A stretch of DNA of 64,000 bases from Maricaulis salignorans. Lineage in GTDB: Bacteria; Pseudomonadota; Alphaproteobacteria; Caulobacterales; Maricaulaceae. The position numbers were made by a program, and so were the translations under genes. The stretch covers positions 1 to 64,000 of the forward strand of contig NZ_FNHG01000017.1 in the NCBI RefSeq assembly GCF_900103475.1, given 5' to 3'. This document shows, one piece after another, positions 49,263 through 58,633 of this stretch (the first letter of the stretch is position 1; each line of letters opens with the position of its first letter). The notes under the pieces were generated by a model. The model made no database searches, was not told where the DNA came from, and saw only the letters and a list, made by a program, of their open reading frames with translations.

Positions 49263-50237
49263 CTAAACTCTGTCGACCCCTGTGAGGGGCAAGTTGAATA
49301 CACGCACGGGCTGAAACCTTCCGGCCCGCGCCTCGCCGAGCGCCACTGCTTGCCCGTCCAGGGTCGCCAGAGCCATGAAAGAACAATCCTTGCCCGCTAT
49401 CATGAGGGGGCGCCGAAGGGCTTTCAGCTCTTGCGCTTGACGCGGGAGCAGGACGATCGACCGTCCTAGCTTCAGGTTTGATGCCTCCTCGCCGGTGATG
49501 GCCAGCGCCGGGATGTCGTCCAGCGCGGTCTGTACCGGGAGCAGAGCTTCCGAAGCGGCGCCCTTATGAGCCATTTCTCGCAATCCGTCCAGCGTTGTGG
49601 ATTCTGCCTCTACGAAGCCCCCGACAACCAGCCGTCGCAGGGCCACGACATGGCCCTCCGAGCCGAGGGCATGAGCGATGTCGCGCGCCATGGCACGGAC
49701 ATAGGAACCCTTGCCGCAACGCATTTCGAACACGGCATGATCGGCATCGGGACAATCGACCAGTTCAAGCGCATCGATCCGGATGGCACGCGCTTCAAGC
49801 TCGACCTCTTCACCGTCGCGGGCGAGGTCATAGGCGCGCTCGCCATTGACCCGGATGGCCGAATAGATGGGTGGAATCTGCTGGATCTCACCGGTGAAGT
49901 CCGGCAGGACCGCTTCAATAGCGCTGCGCTGCGGCCGCACCTCGGAGGTCGCGATCACCGCGCCCTCGGCGTCGAGCGTATCGGTGCGCTCGCCCCATTT
50001 GACCGTGAACCGGTAGACCTTGGCGCCTTCCATGGTGAAGGGGACCGTCTTGGTCGCCTCCCCCAGTGCGATGGGGAGAATGCCGGTCGCGAGCGGATCA
50101 AGCGTACCGGCATGCCCGGCCTTGTTGGCATCAAATATGCGGCGAACCGCCGAGACGGCCTGGGTCGAGGTCATGTCGAAGGGCTTGTCGAGGATCACCC
50201 AGCCATGGATGTCCTGACCCTTGTTCTTGCGAGCCAT
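49263..50237 (-). CDS. truB: tRNA pseudouridine-55 synthase
   Basis: This 324-residue enzyme makes pseudouridine 55 in the T-loop of tRNAs. The catalytic Asp lies in [20 protein letters not shown], followed by [19 protein letters not shown]. The family segment [23 protein letters not shown] and the C-terminal domain ([17 protein letters not shown]) are present. It lies between rbfA and rpsO on the same strand, in the standard order. Confidence 0.95.
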   Translation of the reverse strand: MARKNKGQDIHGWVILDKPFDMTSTQAVSAVRRIFDANKAGHAGTLDPLATGILPIALGEATKTVPFTMEGAKVYRFTVKWGERTDTLDAEGAVIATSEVRPQRSAIEAVLPDFTGEIQQIPPIYSAIRVNGERAYDLARDGEEVELEARAIRIDALELVDCPDADHAVFEMRCGKGSYVRAMARDIAHALGSEGHVVALRRLVVGGFVEAESTTLDGLREMAHKGAASEALLPVQTALDDIPALAITGEEASNLKLGRSIVLLPRQAQELKALRRPLMIAGKDCSFMALATLDGQAVALGEARAGRFQPVRVFNLPLTGVDRV

Positions 50238-50313
50238 GTCTGTGCCTCAATTTCGATCGAAAGGACGGCGGCGTGAAACCTCACGCCCCCCGATACCATC
50301 AGTGCGTGACGGC

Positions 50314-50733
50314 TTATTCCTGGCTATCGCCATCATCGTCAGCCTTGAGGTCGCGCTGTACCTGCGGTCGCGCCAGGAGCTGGTCGACATGGCTGGCGGT
50401 CTCATAGCTGTTATCGGCATGGAAATGCAGTTCCGGGGTGAATTTCAACTCGATCTCACGCCCCAGACGCCCGCGCAGGAAGCTGGCTCCCCGGTTGAGC
50501 GCCTTGGCCAGAGCGGCCGGTTCGCCCGGCCCGAGCGGCGCGACATAGACTTTCGCAACCCGCAGATCGGAGCTCATGCGCACTTCGCTGACCGTGATCA
50601 GGGCCTTTTCAAGCGCCGGGTCGCGCAGATCGCCGCGCGCCAGCAGGGTCACCAGCGCATGCCGGATAATTTCGCCCGCGCGGAGTTGCCGCTGCGTGGC
50701 TGTCTTCGGTTCGCGGGTTGGTCTACGGGCCAT
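50314..50733 (-). CDS. rbfA: Ribosome-binding factor A
   Basis: This 139-residue KH-like protein helps mature the 5' end of 16S rRNA and is important at low temperature. Visible parts are QLRAGEIIRHALVTLLARGD, ALITVSEVRMSSDLRVAKVY, then LKFTPELHFHADNSYETAS with a C-terminal acidic tail (DDDGDSQE). It is the first gene of the truB-rpsO-pnp segment, about 75 bases from truB. In many bacteria it directly follows infB; here a plus-strand gene intervenes. Confidence 0.93.
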   Translation of the reverse strand: MARRPTREPKTATQRQLRAGEIIRHALVTLLARGDLRDPALEKALITVSEVRMSSDLRVAKVYVAPLGPGEPAALAKALNRGASFLRGRLGREIELKFTPELHFHADNSYETASHVDQLLARPQVQRDLKADDDGDSQE

Positions 50734-51041
50734 AACACCTCTCCGAGGTCGGCGGCACAGACGTCAAATCGCTGCACCGGCAAGGCGCGCGGGTGTACGC
50801 CGGTTGTGCAGGGGATGCAAGAGCCTGCGATTGAAGCAGGGAAAGGGCTTGGCTTACAGCGCGTTTAGGAAGCACGCGCGATTGTGACCGCCGCGCGCAG
50901 CCTCCGATCTTGCAATCACAGCCCTGCGCGCCGCAAAGAGGACTATCCGGGATTTAGCGACGACCGACCTCGCCACCTGCCAGGCGCTGCCGACGTCCTT
51001 TGGCTGTCTGGATCAGCAACGCTTCAAAGCGGGAGAGAAGA
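50734..51041. promoter_or_regulatory. rbfA promoter region and NTF2-like gene leader
   Basis: This 308-base gap lies between divergent rbfA and the NTF2-like gene, so both promoters should be here. The plus-strand gene has a GGGAGAGAAG ribosome-binding stretch just before its ATG. No terminator, repeat or RNA gene is seen. Because rbfA is cut off from infB by this region, it probably has its own promoter. Confidence 0.45.
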
Positions 51042-51536
51042 ATGAACCATACCCTGGCGGCCCTGGCCGCGATCATGACCCTGTCGACCGGTGCCCTGGC
51101 GCAGGAGATTGCCGACGCTGAAACCACCGCCCGCGCCTATATGGCGCACTACTCGGCCGTGGATTTCGATGCGATGGAATCCTACATGGCCGAGGATTTC
51201 GTGTTCGACGATTCCACGGCGCTCGGCGACGGCGTTGGCCCCGACGGCCTGCATCACGAGGGCCGCGAATCCAGCTTGGCCATGTTGCGGGACTTCGCCC
51301 AAACCTATCAGCCGATCGAGCTTGGCTTCGTCTGGGACACCGTTTTCCAGAGCAATGACCGTGTCGTCTTCATGGGTGAGGTCAATGCCCTCTACCCGAC
51401 CGAGACCGAGGGCCAGACCTTCCGCTGGCGCGCGCCGCAGGTCACCGTCATCACGGTGCGGGACGGCCGCATCACCCATCATCAGGACTTCGCCAATTAC
51501 GCCACGCCGGACCAGAGCCTCGTCATCGGCCAATAG
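51042..51536 (+). CDS. Secreted SnoaL/NTF2-like protein
   Basis: This 164-residue protein has a signal peptide (MNHTLAALAAIMTLSTGALAQ) and an NTF2-like cone fold of the SnoaL or DUF4440 kind: ARAYMAHYSAVDFDAMESYM, AEDFVFDDSTALGDG, GRESSLAMLRDFAQTYQPIE and the final strands VTVITVRDGRITHHQDFANY. Function is unknown; such proteins may bind small lipids. I chose the ATG at 51042 after GGGAGAGAAG. It lies on the plus strand inside an otherwise minus-strand translation operon and has a shared terminator. Confidence 0.85.
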   Translation: MNHTLAALAAIMTLSTGALAQEIADAETTARAYMAHYSAVDFDAMESYMAEDFVFDDSTALGDGVGPDGLHHEGRESSLAMLRDFAQTYQPIELGFVWDTVFQSNDRVVFMGEVNALYPTETEGQTFRWRAPQVTVITVRDGRITHHQDFANYATPDQSLVIGQ

Positions 51537-51559
51537 GGCTGACACGAGCCACGACACAA

Positions 51560-51589
51560 AAAAGGGCGGCTCGATGGAGCCGCCCTTTT
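51560..51589. terminator. Bidirectional terminator between NTF2-like gene and infB
   Basis: A 13-bp stem (AAAAGGGCGGCTC / GAGCCGCCCTTTT) closes a GATG loop. It has A-rich flank on the left and T-rich on the right, so it can work for both the plus-strand NTF2-like gene and minus-strand infB. It separates infB from rbfA transcription. Confidence 0.88.
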
Positions 51590-51614
51590 CATATTCCGGA
51601 TCAGAAAGTTCGGA

Positions 51615-54224
51615 CTAGCCATTGCTCTCAAGCTTGCGAGGCACTTCGATGATCTCGAAGCACTCGATCTTGTCGCCCTTCTGGATCTCCTGATACTCGA
51701 TGAAGCCCATACCGCACTCGGTGCCGGCTTTCACTTCCTTCACTTCTTCCTTGAAGCGTTTCAGGGTCGACAGATGGCCCTCGTGCACGACCGTGTCGTT
51801 GCGCAACAGGCGCACACCACAGCCGCGCTTGACGACGCCTTCGGTCACACGGCAACCGGCAGCCTTGCCGAAGCGGGTGATGTTGAAGACTTCCAGGATG
51901 TCGGCGTAACCAATGAAGTTTTCGCGCTTCTCCGGAGCCAGCATGCCTTCCATCGTATTGCGCACATCATCGATGACATCATAGATCACCGAGTAATAGC
52001 GGATTTCGACTTTCTCACGCTCGGCAAGGTCGCGGGCCTGTTTATTGGCGCGGACATTGAAGGCGAAGATCGGCGAGCCCGAAGACTTGGCCAGCAGGAC
52101 ATCGCCCTCATTCACGCCGCCTGCGGCAGCGAGCACGATTTTCGCCTGGACCTCGTCATTCCCGAGACGCTCAAGCGATTGCTTGATGGCCTCGGCGGAG
52201 CCTTGCACATCTGCCTTGATCAGCAGCGGCATTTCCTTGGTCTGGTTTTCCTGCAGGCGCGCCATCATCTGCTCGAGCGATGTGCCCAGGCCGACATTCT
52301 GGCCGCCACCGGCGGAACGGGTCTTGCGCTGGCGGTACATCGCGATTTCGCGAGCCCGGCCTTCATTCTCGACCACGGCAAAGACTTCGCCCGGATCCGG
52401 AGCGCCATCGAGACCGAGGACTTCAACGGGAACCGACGGGCCGGCTTCAGCCAGGGTCTGGCCACGCTCATTGGTCAGGGCGCGGACACGGCCCCACTGA
52501 CCGCCAGCGACCAGGAGGTCGCCACGCTTCAGCGTACCGCGGCGAACCAGAACCGTCGCGACGGAGCCGCGGCCCTTGTCGATCTTGCTCTCGATCACAA
52601 CACCTTCGGCATCGCGGTCCGGATTGGCTTTCAGATCCTGCAATTCGGCCTGAAGCAGAATGGCGTCGGTCAGGTCATCAAGGCCGGTCCGCTTTTTCGC
52701 GGAGATATTGACGGACTGGACGTCACCGGACATGGCCTCAACGACAATGTCGTGCTGCAGCAGGTCAGTGATGACTTTTTGCGGGTCGGCTTCGTGCTTG
52801 TCGATCTTGTTGACGGCGACGATGATCGGTGTGCCGGCCGCCTTGGCGAATTTGATCGCCTCGATGGTTTGCGGCTTCACGGAATCATCGGCAGCCACCA
52901 CAAGGATGACGATATCGGTGGCTTCGGCACCGCGCGAACGCATGGCCGAGAACGCCGCGTGGCCAGGCGTGTCGAGGAAGGTGATCTTGTCACCCGACTT
53001 CAACTGCACCTGATAGGCGCCGATATGCTGGGTAATACCGCCAGCTTCACCGGAGACAACATCGGTCGAACGCAGGGCATCGAGCAGCGAGGTCTTGCCG
53101 TGATCGACATGACCCATGATCGCCACGACGGGTGCGCGCTTGACCTTGCTCTCTTCCGGATCATCGCTGGCAATAAAGCCGGTCTCGACATCGGATTCAG
53201 AGACGCGTTTCACCGTGTGACCGAAGTCTTCAACGATCAGTTCCGCATCATCGGCCTCGAGCACGTCATCCATGCGGACCATCTGGCCCTGCTTCATCAG
53301 GTATTTGATGACATCCATGGACCGCTCGGCCATCCGGTTGGCCAGATCGGCAACCGTGATCGATTCCGGAATGATGACTTCGCGGGAAATCTTCTCGCGC
53401 GCCGTCGTACCGTCGCTGCGGCGTTGTTTCTCACGTTCGCGGGCGCGGCGGACCGAAGCCAGCGAGCGTTGACGCTCTTCATCGCCCTCGAGAATATTCT
53501 GGATCGTCAGCTTGCCACGGCGACGGCTGTCCGCCTTGGCGCGCGCAGGCGTTTGTTGCTGCCCCGGCTTGACCGGACCGGCACTGACTGGCGGACCCTT
53601 GCGCTTGATACGGCCACCCATGGCGTCGAGCGTCGCGGCTGGATCGGGAAGATCGGCCCCGTCCATCGGGCGCTGCGGGCGCTTTTCGGCGGCGGGTTTG
53701 CGGCGCACTTCGCCATCACCCTTTTTCGGGCCGTCATCGGCATCACGCGACGCATCGGCTTCAGCGAGACGGCGAGCCTCGGCTTCGGCTTCAGCAGCGC
53801 GTTGTGCCTCCTCGGCCTCACGGGCTTCGCGGGCTTTCAGATCATCAAGATTCTGGCGTTCGGCATCGGCACGGGCCGAGCGTTCTGCCTCTTCCTGTTT
53901 GCGCTTCGCGTCGCGTTCGGCAGATTCGGCACGGGCGCGGGCAATCGCCCGCTGACGCGATACGAGTTCTTCCTCGGACAATCCCAGCTGACGGGCTTTC
54001 GCGGCAAGCGCGGACTCACCCTTGCTGGCGCCGGCGCCACCAGGACCTCTCCCGCCGGCCGGACCGGAGTCCTTGCCAGGGGTCACCACACGTTTGCGCT
54101 TCTTCTCAACCACCACGGCTTTCGAACGTCCGCGCGCAAAACTTTGCTGCACGGTGCCCGCACCGGGTCGTTTCAGAGAGAGCGGCCGGCGGCCGGAGGA
54201 ATTATTGTCGTCTGCGTCGCTCAT
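51615..54224 (-). CDS. infB: Translation initiation factor IF-2
   Basis: This 869-residue GTPase delivers initiator tRNA to the 30S subunit. The first about 350 residues are charged and low in complexity, with a long coiled stretch ([20 protein letters not shown]) and the IF2 N-terminal fold ([20 protein letters not shown]). The G domain starts near residue 375 with [15 protein letters not shown] and contains [12 protein letters not shown] and NKIDK. The C-terminal domains end [20 protein letters not shown] and [20 protein letters not shown]. It follows the ylxR-type gene by about 160 bases. Confidence 0.97.
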   Translation of the reverse strand: MSDADDNNSSGRRPLSLKRPGAGTVQQSFARGRSKAVVVEKKRKRVVTPGKDSGPAGGRGPGGAGASKGESALAAKARQLGLSEEELVSRQRAIARARAESAERDAKRKQEEAERSARADAERQNLDDLKAREAREAEEAQRAAEAEAEARRLAEADASRDADDGPKKGDGEVRRKPAAEKRPQRPMDGADLPDPAATLDAMGGRIKRKGPPVSAGPVKPGQQQTPARAKADSRRRGKLTIQNILEGDEERQRSLASVRRAREREKQRRSDGTTAREKISREVIIPESITVADLANRMAERSMDVIKYLMKQGQMVRMDDVLEADDAELIVEDFGHTVKRVSESDVETGFIASDDPEESKVKRAPVVAIMGHVDHGKTSLLDALRSTDVVSGEAGGITQHIGAYQVQLKSGDKITFLDTPGHAAFSAMRSRGAEATDIVILVVAADDSVKPQTIEAIKFAKAAGTPIIVAVNKIDKHEADPQKVITDLLQHDIVVEAMSGDVQSVNISAKKRTGLDDLTDAILLQAELQDLKANPDRDAEGVVIESKIDKGRGSVATVLVRRGTLKRGDLLVAGGQWGRVRALTNERGQTLAEAGPSVPVEVLGLDGAPDPGEVFAVVENEGRAREIAMYRQRKTRSAGGGQNVGLGTSLEQMMARLQENQTKEMPLLIKADVQGSAEAIKQSLERLGNDEVQAKIVLAAAGGVNEGDVLLAKSSGSPIFAFNVRANKQARDLAEREKVEIRYYSVIYDVIDDVRNTMEGMLAPEKRENFIGYADILEVFNITRFGKAAGCRVTEGVVKRGCGVRLLRNDTVVHEGHLSTLKRFKEEVKEVKAGTECGMGFIEYQEIQKGDKIECFEIIEVPRKLESNG

Positions 54225-54383
54225 GCGAGCCTTCCAAGTTCGGCTATCGTTTGACGGGCTTTTCCGGTAGCCGAGTGCCGGAAATCCGCGCTGTTCATAC
54301 CTGATCCGGCCTGAAGGCTCGCTAACCTAGCGACCTCCACCCCGTATTCAACCGCTGTTGCGGCACGCGCCGCAGCTTCCGGT

Positions 54384-54992
54384 TCAGGAAGCCGGCGGCC
54401 GGAAGCCCTGGAGCTTCCCCATTGTCACCCCGAAAGCCCGCACCTGCGAACCACCGGTAAGCACTCCATGCACGACCGAGCCGCGTCCCAGCGCCTCGCC
54501 CAATTGCTCGGCGGTAAAACCACCGGCAACCGGAATATCGCCCCAGGCGGCCTGGGTCAGACGGTCGAGCTTGGTACGCCCGTCCTCGGCCCCGTCAATC
54601 GCCTCGATCCGCCAGGCCGGTCGTCCGGCCTTCAGAGCGATACGCGCCGCGTCAAATCCGAGCGCCACCTCGCCGGCCCGCCGCGCCAGGCCGAGAAGGC
54701 TCAGCGCGCGTGCCGTCAATTGCGCCTCGATCATATCGGCCAGCCCGTCGGGCACCTTGACCGCTCGACCGGCGGACCGGTTGAACAAGCCCTTGCGGGC
54801 TGCGGTCTCGACTGCCGTGCGATCAGCACTGACCCATATGCCTCGGCCGGGCAATTTGGCGGCGATGTCAGGGAAGACTTCGTCTCCCGGGCCAATCACG
54901 AGACGGATGAGCTCCGCCTCGTCCTTGACCTCTCCGGAAGCGATGCAACGCTTCTCCCGGATCGCCTGTGTCGCCGCCTTCGGATTACTCAG
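54384..54992 (-). CDS. YlxR (DUF448) and L7Ae-like fusion RNA-binding protein
   Basis: This protein of about 202 residues joins a YlxR/DUF448 RNA-binding domain (EKRCIASGEVKDEAELIRLV, then KLPGRGIWVSADRTAVE) to a C-terminal L7Ae/L30e-like domain (ALSLLGLARRAGEVALGF). This fusion is known in alphaproteobacteria between nusA and infB. The start is uncertain: no ATG, GTG or TTG occurs between the nusA stop and the domain. A CTG at 54992, overlapping the nusA end and preceded by GAGGAGG, is my best guess. Longer starts would lie inside nusA. Confidence 0.8.
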   Translation of the reverse strand: MSNPKAATQAIREKRCIASGEVKDEAELIRLVIGPGDEVFPDIAAKLPGRGIWVSADRTAVETAARKGLFNRSAGRAVKVPDGLADMIEAQLTARALSLLGLARRAGEVALGFDAARIALKAGRPAWRIEAIDGAEDGRTKLDRLTQAAWGDIPVAGGFTAEQLGEALGRGSVVHGVLTGGSQVRAFGVTMGKLQGFRPPAS

Positions 54993-56703
54993 CCTTCTGT
55001 TCCTCCTCGTCGGCGTCAGCTGCGTCAAGGTCGAGGCCCAATGCTGCGGCCTCGGCTTCCAGCTCCGCCAGATCCATATTCTCAACGTCGAAGACATGGG
55101 CGTCAGGATCTTCATCCTCGACTTCCTCGACTTCGCGCACCGGCAGGTCCTCCTCGGAGATCCAGCCTGCAACAACGCGGGCGCGCATGATCAGCATTTC
55201 GGCATCATCGGCGGAGAGCTCGAAACTCTCCAGCACGCCAGGCTGACGCACGCGTTCGCCATTGACGCTTTCAAACCAGCCGCGCAGATCGTCGGTCACG
55301 AGACCGGCCAGATCCTCGACTGTCTTGACGTCGTTTTCGCCGAGCGCGACGGCCATGGGCAGATCAATACCCTCGACCTCAAGCAGGGCGTCCTCGACAC
55401 CGAGTTCCTTGCGCTTGGCATCCTGTTCGCCGGCGAGACGCTCGAGATAATCACGGGCACGCGCCTGGATCTCTTCAGCCGTATCGTCGTCAAAGCCTTC
55501 AATGGCAGCAATTTCGCCAAGACCGACATAGGCGATCTCCGACACGTCGGTGAAGCCTTCGGTCGCCAGCAGCTGGGCGATAACCTCGTCGACGTCCAGC
55601 GCACCGGTAAACAGGGCGGTCCGTTCGGCGAATTCGCGCTGGCGGCGTTCGGATTCTTCTGCCTCGGTGAGGATGTCGATCGACCAGCCGGTCAGCTGCG
55701 AGGCGAGGCGCACATTCTGGCCGCGACGGCCAATGGCGAGCGAAAGCTGCTCGTCAGGCACAACGACTTCGATGCGGCGGTCTTCCTCATCGAGGACGAC
55801 CTTGGACACTTCGGCCGGCTGCAGCGCGTTGACGATAAAGGTCGCCGGATCATCGGACCAGGGGATGATATCGATCTTCTCGCCGGCCAGCTCAGAAACC
55901 ACGGCCTGGACGCGCGAACCGCGCATACCGACACAGGCACCGACCGGGTCGATCGAGGCGTCATTGGAGATGACGGCGATCTTGGCCCGGCTGCCGGGAT
56001 CGCGGGCAACGGCCGAGATCTCGATAATGCCTTCATAGACTTCCGGCACTTCCTGCGCGAACAGGGCAGCCATGAAGTCCGGATGCGCGCGCGACAGGAA
56101 GATCTGCGGTCCGCGGATTTCCTCGCGCACGTCATAGATATAGGCCCGCACGCGCTCATTGGTCTGCAGGTTTTCGCGCGGGATGCCGTCGGCGCGGCGG
56201 ATAATGCCCTCGGCGCGGCCGAGATCCATGATCACATTGCCATATTCAACACGCTTGACGATGCCATTGATGATCTCGCCGACACGGTCCTTGTATTCCT
56301 CGAACTGACGCGCCCGCTCGGCTTCACGCACTTTCTGCGTGATGACCTGTTTGGCGGTCTGCGAGGCGACACGGCCGAATTCGATCGGAGGCAGCTCATC
56401 AGAAAAGACGGTGCCGATTTCGGCGGTCTTGTCGATCTTGCGGGCCTCAACGAGGGAAATTTCCTGGCTGTCATTCTCGACTTCTTCGGCGACCGTCATG
56501 CAACGGGTCAGCGACAATTCGCCGGTCTTCGGGTCAATCTTGGCCCGGATGTCGTTTTCGGCGCCATAGCGAGACTTGGCTGCCTTTTGAATCGCTTCTT
56601 CAATCGCCTCGATCACGATCGATTCGCTGATCGACTTTTCGGCCGCTACGGCACGCGCGATCTGCAGCAATTCAAGCCTGTTGGCGCTGACACCAATGCT
56701 CAT
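54985..56703 (-). CDS. nusA: Transcription termination/antitermination factor NusA
   Basis: This 572-residue protein binds RNA polymerase and nascent RNA to control pausing and termination. The N-terminal domain ([20 protein letters not shown]), S1 domain ([20 protein letters not shown]), two KH domains ([20 protein letters not shown] and [20 protein letters not shown]) and two helical C-terminal repeats plus an acidic tail ([13 protein letters not shown]) are visible. It follows rimP, whose stop is 31 bases upstream of its start. Confidence 0.96.
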   Translation of the reverse strand: MSIGVSANRLELLQIARAVAAEKSISESIVIEAIEEAIQKAAKSRYGAENDIRAKIDPKTGELSLTRCMTVAEEVENDSQEISLVEARKIDKTAEIGTVFSDELPPIEFGRVASQTAKQVITQKVREAERARQFEEYKDRVGEIINGIVKRVEYGNVIMDLGRAEGIIRRADGIPRENLQTNERVRAYIYDVREEIRGPQIFLSRAHPDFMAALFAQEVPEVYEGIIEISAVARDPGSRAKIAVISNDASIDPVGACVGMRGSRVQAVVSELAGEKIDIIPWSDDPATFIVNALQPAEVSKVVLDEEDRRIEVVVPDEQLSLAIGRRGQNVRLASQLTGWSIDILTEAEESERRQREFAERTALFTGALDVDEVIAQLLATEGFTDVSEIAYVGLGEIAAIEGFDDDTAEEIQARARDYLERLAGEQDAKRKELGVEDALLEVEGIDLPMAVALGENDVKTVEDLAGLVTDDLRGWFESVNGERVRQPGVLESFELSADDAEMLIMRARVVAGWISEEDLPVREVEEVEDEDPDAHVFDVENMDLAELEAEAAALGLDLDAADADEEEQKAE

Positions 56704-56734
56704 CGGAAGTTCCCCGTTACGATGGACTGCGACA

Positions 56735-57268
56735 TCATTCGTCTCCTTCGGTCGTCGCGGGCGCCTCGGCGCGCGCTTTCAAATTCGCCTCGATCAAGGC
56801 GTCCGTCAAAACCAGCTTGGCATCGGTGATCCAGTCAAACGGGATCAGCGTGGTGTCCTCTTCGCCATCCGCGTCGAGCAGGACATTTTCCCCTTCGACA
56901 CCGGCGAGAATACCTCTGAAACGCTTGCGGCCATCAGCCAGGCGGTCCAGCTCGATCTTGGCCTCATTGCCCTCCCAGCGCGCGAAATGCGGCAGCGTGG
57001 TCAAGGGCCGGTCGATACCCGGCGATGATACCTCAAGATCGAATTCTCCGGAAATCGGATCCTCGGTCTCCAGGGCACCGGAAATGCCGCGCGAGAGGCG
57101 CGCGCAATCTTCGACGTCAATGGCATTATCGGGGCGATCAGCCATGATTTGCAGGCGGGCGCGCTTTCCGGACAGGACACGTACGCGGACAATCTCCAGC
57201 CCGAGCTCGGCTGCAACCGGCTCGGCCAGATTCAGAATGCGGATATCCTGTGGTGTCTTCGTCTTCAA
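56735..57268 (-). CDS. rimP: Ribosome maturation factor RimP
   Basis: This protein of about 177 residues helps assemble the 30S subunit. Family segments are NLAEPVAAELGLEIVRVRVL, the RLQIMADRPDNAIDVEDCAR region, GALETEDPISGEFDLEVSSP and GIDRPLTTLPHFARWEG. The start is a TTG at 57268 (LKTKTPQD), with GGAG 8 bases upstream. The upstream ATG at 57334 would place a rho-independent terminator inside the coding region, so I reject it. It opens the rimP-nusA-ylxR-infB operon. Confidence 0.9.
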   Translation of the reverse strand: MKTKTPQDIRILNLAEPVAAELGLEIVRVRVLSGKRARLQIMADRPDNAIDVEDCARLSRGISGALETEDPISGEFDLEVSSPGIDRPLTTLPHFARWEGNEAKIELDRLADGRKRFRGILAGVEGENVLLDADGEEDTTLIPFDWITDAKLVLTDALIEANLKARAEAPATTEGDE

Positions 57269-57297
57269 GCCGGCGGCTCCGTCTTCAGTAACAAAAA

Positions 57298-57323
57298 GAG
57301 CGGCCGCCGTTAGGCGACCGCTC
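57298..57323 (-). terminator. Rho-independent terminator of trmB
   Basis: On the minus strand an 11-bp stem (GAGCGGTCGCC / GGCGGCCGCTC, one G-U pair) closes a TAAC loop and is followed by TTTTT. It lies between trmB and rimP and ends the miaB-to-trmB transcript. Confidence 0.86.
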
Positions 57324-57362
57324 GATAGCATCATCCAATGCGATCGAACTTGTGTATGGGCG

Positions 57363-58088
57363 CTATATAGCCGCCTTGGGGCCGCTTGGCAAGGGAGCGC
57401 CCGAGCGGCAAATGAAATCCATGAAGACCGGCGCGCAATCGCCGAGATTCTTGGTCTCATAGCGCGTGCGGACATGATCAGCCGGCGGCAGGCGCCAGTC
57501 CCCGGCGCTGTTGGCGGTCCATTCGAAGCGATCATCGCCGGCAAATTCCACCATCACATGATCGGCATAGGACTTCACATCGGTGGCAATGCGCAATTGC
57601 CCGCCCGGCTTGAGAATGCGGGCGAAATCATCGCGCGATGATTGTTGGATGAAACGACGCTTGGCGTGGCGCTTCTTGTGCCATGGATCAGGGAAAAGCA
57701 GGAAGATGCGATCGAAAACCCCGTCGGCGAAACGCGGCAGCACATCGCGCGCATCACCGCGGTGCAGGCGGACATTCTGCAGACCGCCATCATCAACCCC
57801 GGCCAGGGTCTTGGCGACACCATTGAGGAAGGGCTCGATCCCGATATAGAGATTTTGCGGATGTGCCGCGGCCTGGGCCACAAGATGCTCACCGCTGCCA
57901 AAGCCGATCTCGAGAATATGCGCTGCCTTGCCTGCGGCCAGACCGGCAGGATCAATCACCCCGTCCGGTGGCAGATCGATCGTCGGCAGGAAATCATCGA
58001 CAAGCGCCTGCTGGCGCGCCGAGAGCGGCTTGCCCTTGGCGCGTCCAAACAGCCGGAAGTCCCCGGAAGCGTTGAGTTGGTCAGTCAT
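57363..58088 (-). CDS. trmB: tRNA (guanine-N7)-methyltransferase
   Basis: This 241-residue SAM enzyme makes N7-methylguanosine at position 46 of tRNA. Motifs are [34 protein letters not shown], and [18 protein letters not shown] with the catalytic-type Asp, then [17 protein letters not shown]. The C-terminus has the T-K/R-rich TRYETKNLG segment. I chose the ATG at 58088 (MTDQLNAS). It follows the HTH regulator gene by 43 bases and ends at a terminator. Confidence 0.95.
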   Translation of the reverse strand: MTDQLNASGDFRLFGRAKGKPLSARQQALVDDFLPTIDLPPDGVIDPAGLAAGKAAHILEIGFGSGEHLVAQAAAHPQNLYIGIEPFLNGVAKTLAGVDDGGLQNVRLHRGDARDVLPRFADGVFDRIFLLFPDPWHKKRHAKRRFIQQSSRDDFARILKPGGQLRIATDVKSYADHVMVEFAGDDRFEWTANSAGDWRLPPADHVRTRYETKNLGDCAPVFMDFICRSGAPLPSGPKAAI

Positions 58089-58131
58089 GCGCACGACATA
58101 GCGAATTGTTTCGCCGCCTGCACGCGCAACG

Positions 58132-58554
58132 TCAGTGCGCGGACTCGTCCTGCTCGGCGGCCAGGGTGCGCACAAGTTCAAGCACGCGCCGGCGGACCTT
58201 CGCATCGCTGATCCTTGAAAAGGCTTCGGCGAGCGACACACCATCAGAACTCTGGATGAAATTATAGACAACCGGGGTCTGGTCACCTTCAGCCATGCCG
58301 GAAACGACGGGCTTGTCCGCCAGGTCTTCAAAGAAGAACTGAACCGGGACTTCAAGCACCCGGGAAAGCCGGTAAAGCCGGCTCGCACCAACGCGGTTGG
58401 CACCGCGCTCGTATTTCTGGACCTGCTGGAAGGTCACACCCAGCTCATCGCCGAGTTTTTCCTGACTCATTTTCATCAGCTGGCGGCGTAGTCGAATTCT
58501 TGACCCCACATGCATATCAACCGGATTGGGAATGCGGGGGTTTACCTTCTGCAT
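58132..58554 (-). CDS. HTH (XRE family) regulator, PraR-like
   Basis: This 140-residue regulator has a Cro/C1-type helix-turn-helix near residues 15-70: [40 protein letters not shown] and [20 protein letters not shown]. Close homologues of this layout in alphaproteobacteria include PraR of rhizobia. The C-terminal helix ([18 protein letters not shown]) could be for oligomers. I chose the ATG at 58554 because GAGG lies 7 bases upstream. Its place between lnt and trmB suggests co-transcription. Targets are unknown. Confidence 0.87.
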   Translation of the reverse strand: MQKVNPRIPNPVDMHVGSRIRLRRQLMKMSQEKLGDELGVTFQQVQKYERGANRVGASRLYRLSRVLEVPVQFFFEDLADKPVVSGMAEGDQTPVVYNFIQSSDGVSLAEAFSRISDAKVRRRVLELVRTLAAEQDESAH

Positions 58555-58633
58555 GAATTTACCTCTTTTGCGGGCCAGACGCCCGTGGATCGCAGACAAT
58601 AACTAGCATGAGCTGGGCCGCGCGGCATCATCA

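Noticed and set aside
51774-54254. Long plus-strand frame of 826 codons opposite infB
   Set aside because: It is the antisense shadow of infB; no recognisable domain, and infB is certain on the other strand.
54358-56829. Long plus-strand frame of 823 codons opposite nusA
   Set aside because: Antisense shadow of nusA and the YlxR-type gene in GC-rich DNA; no domain.
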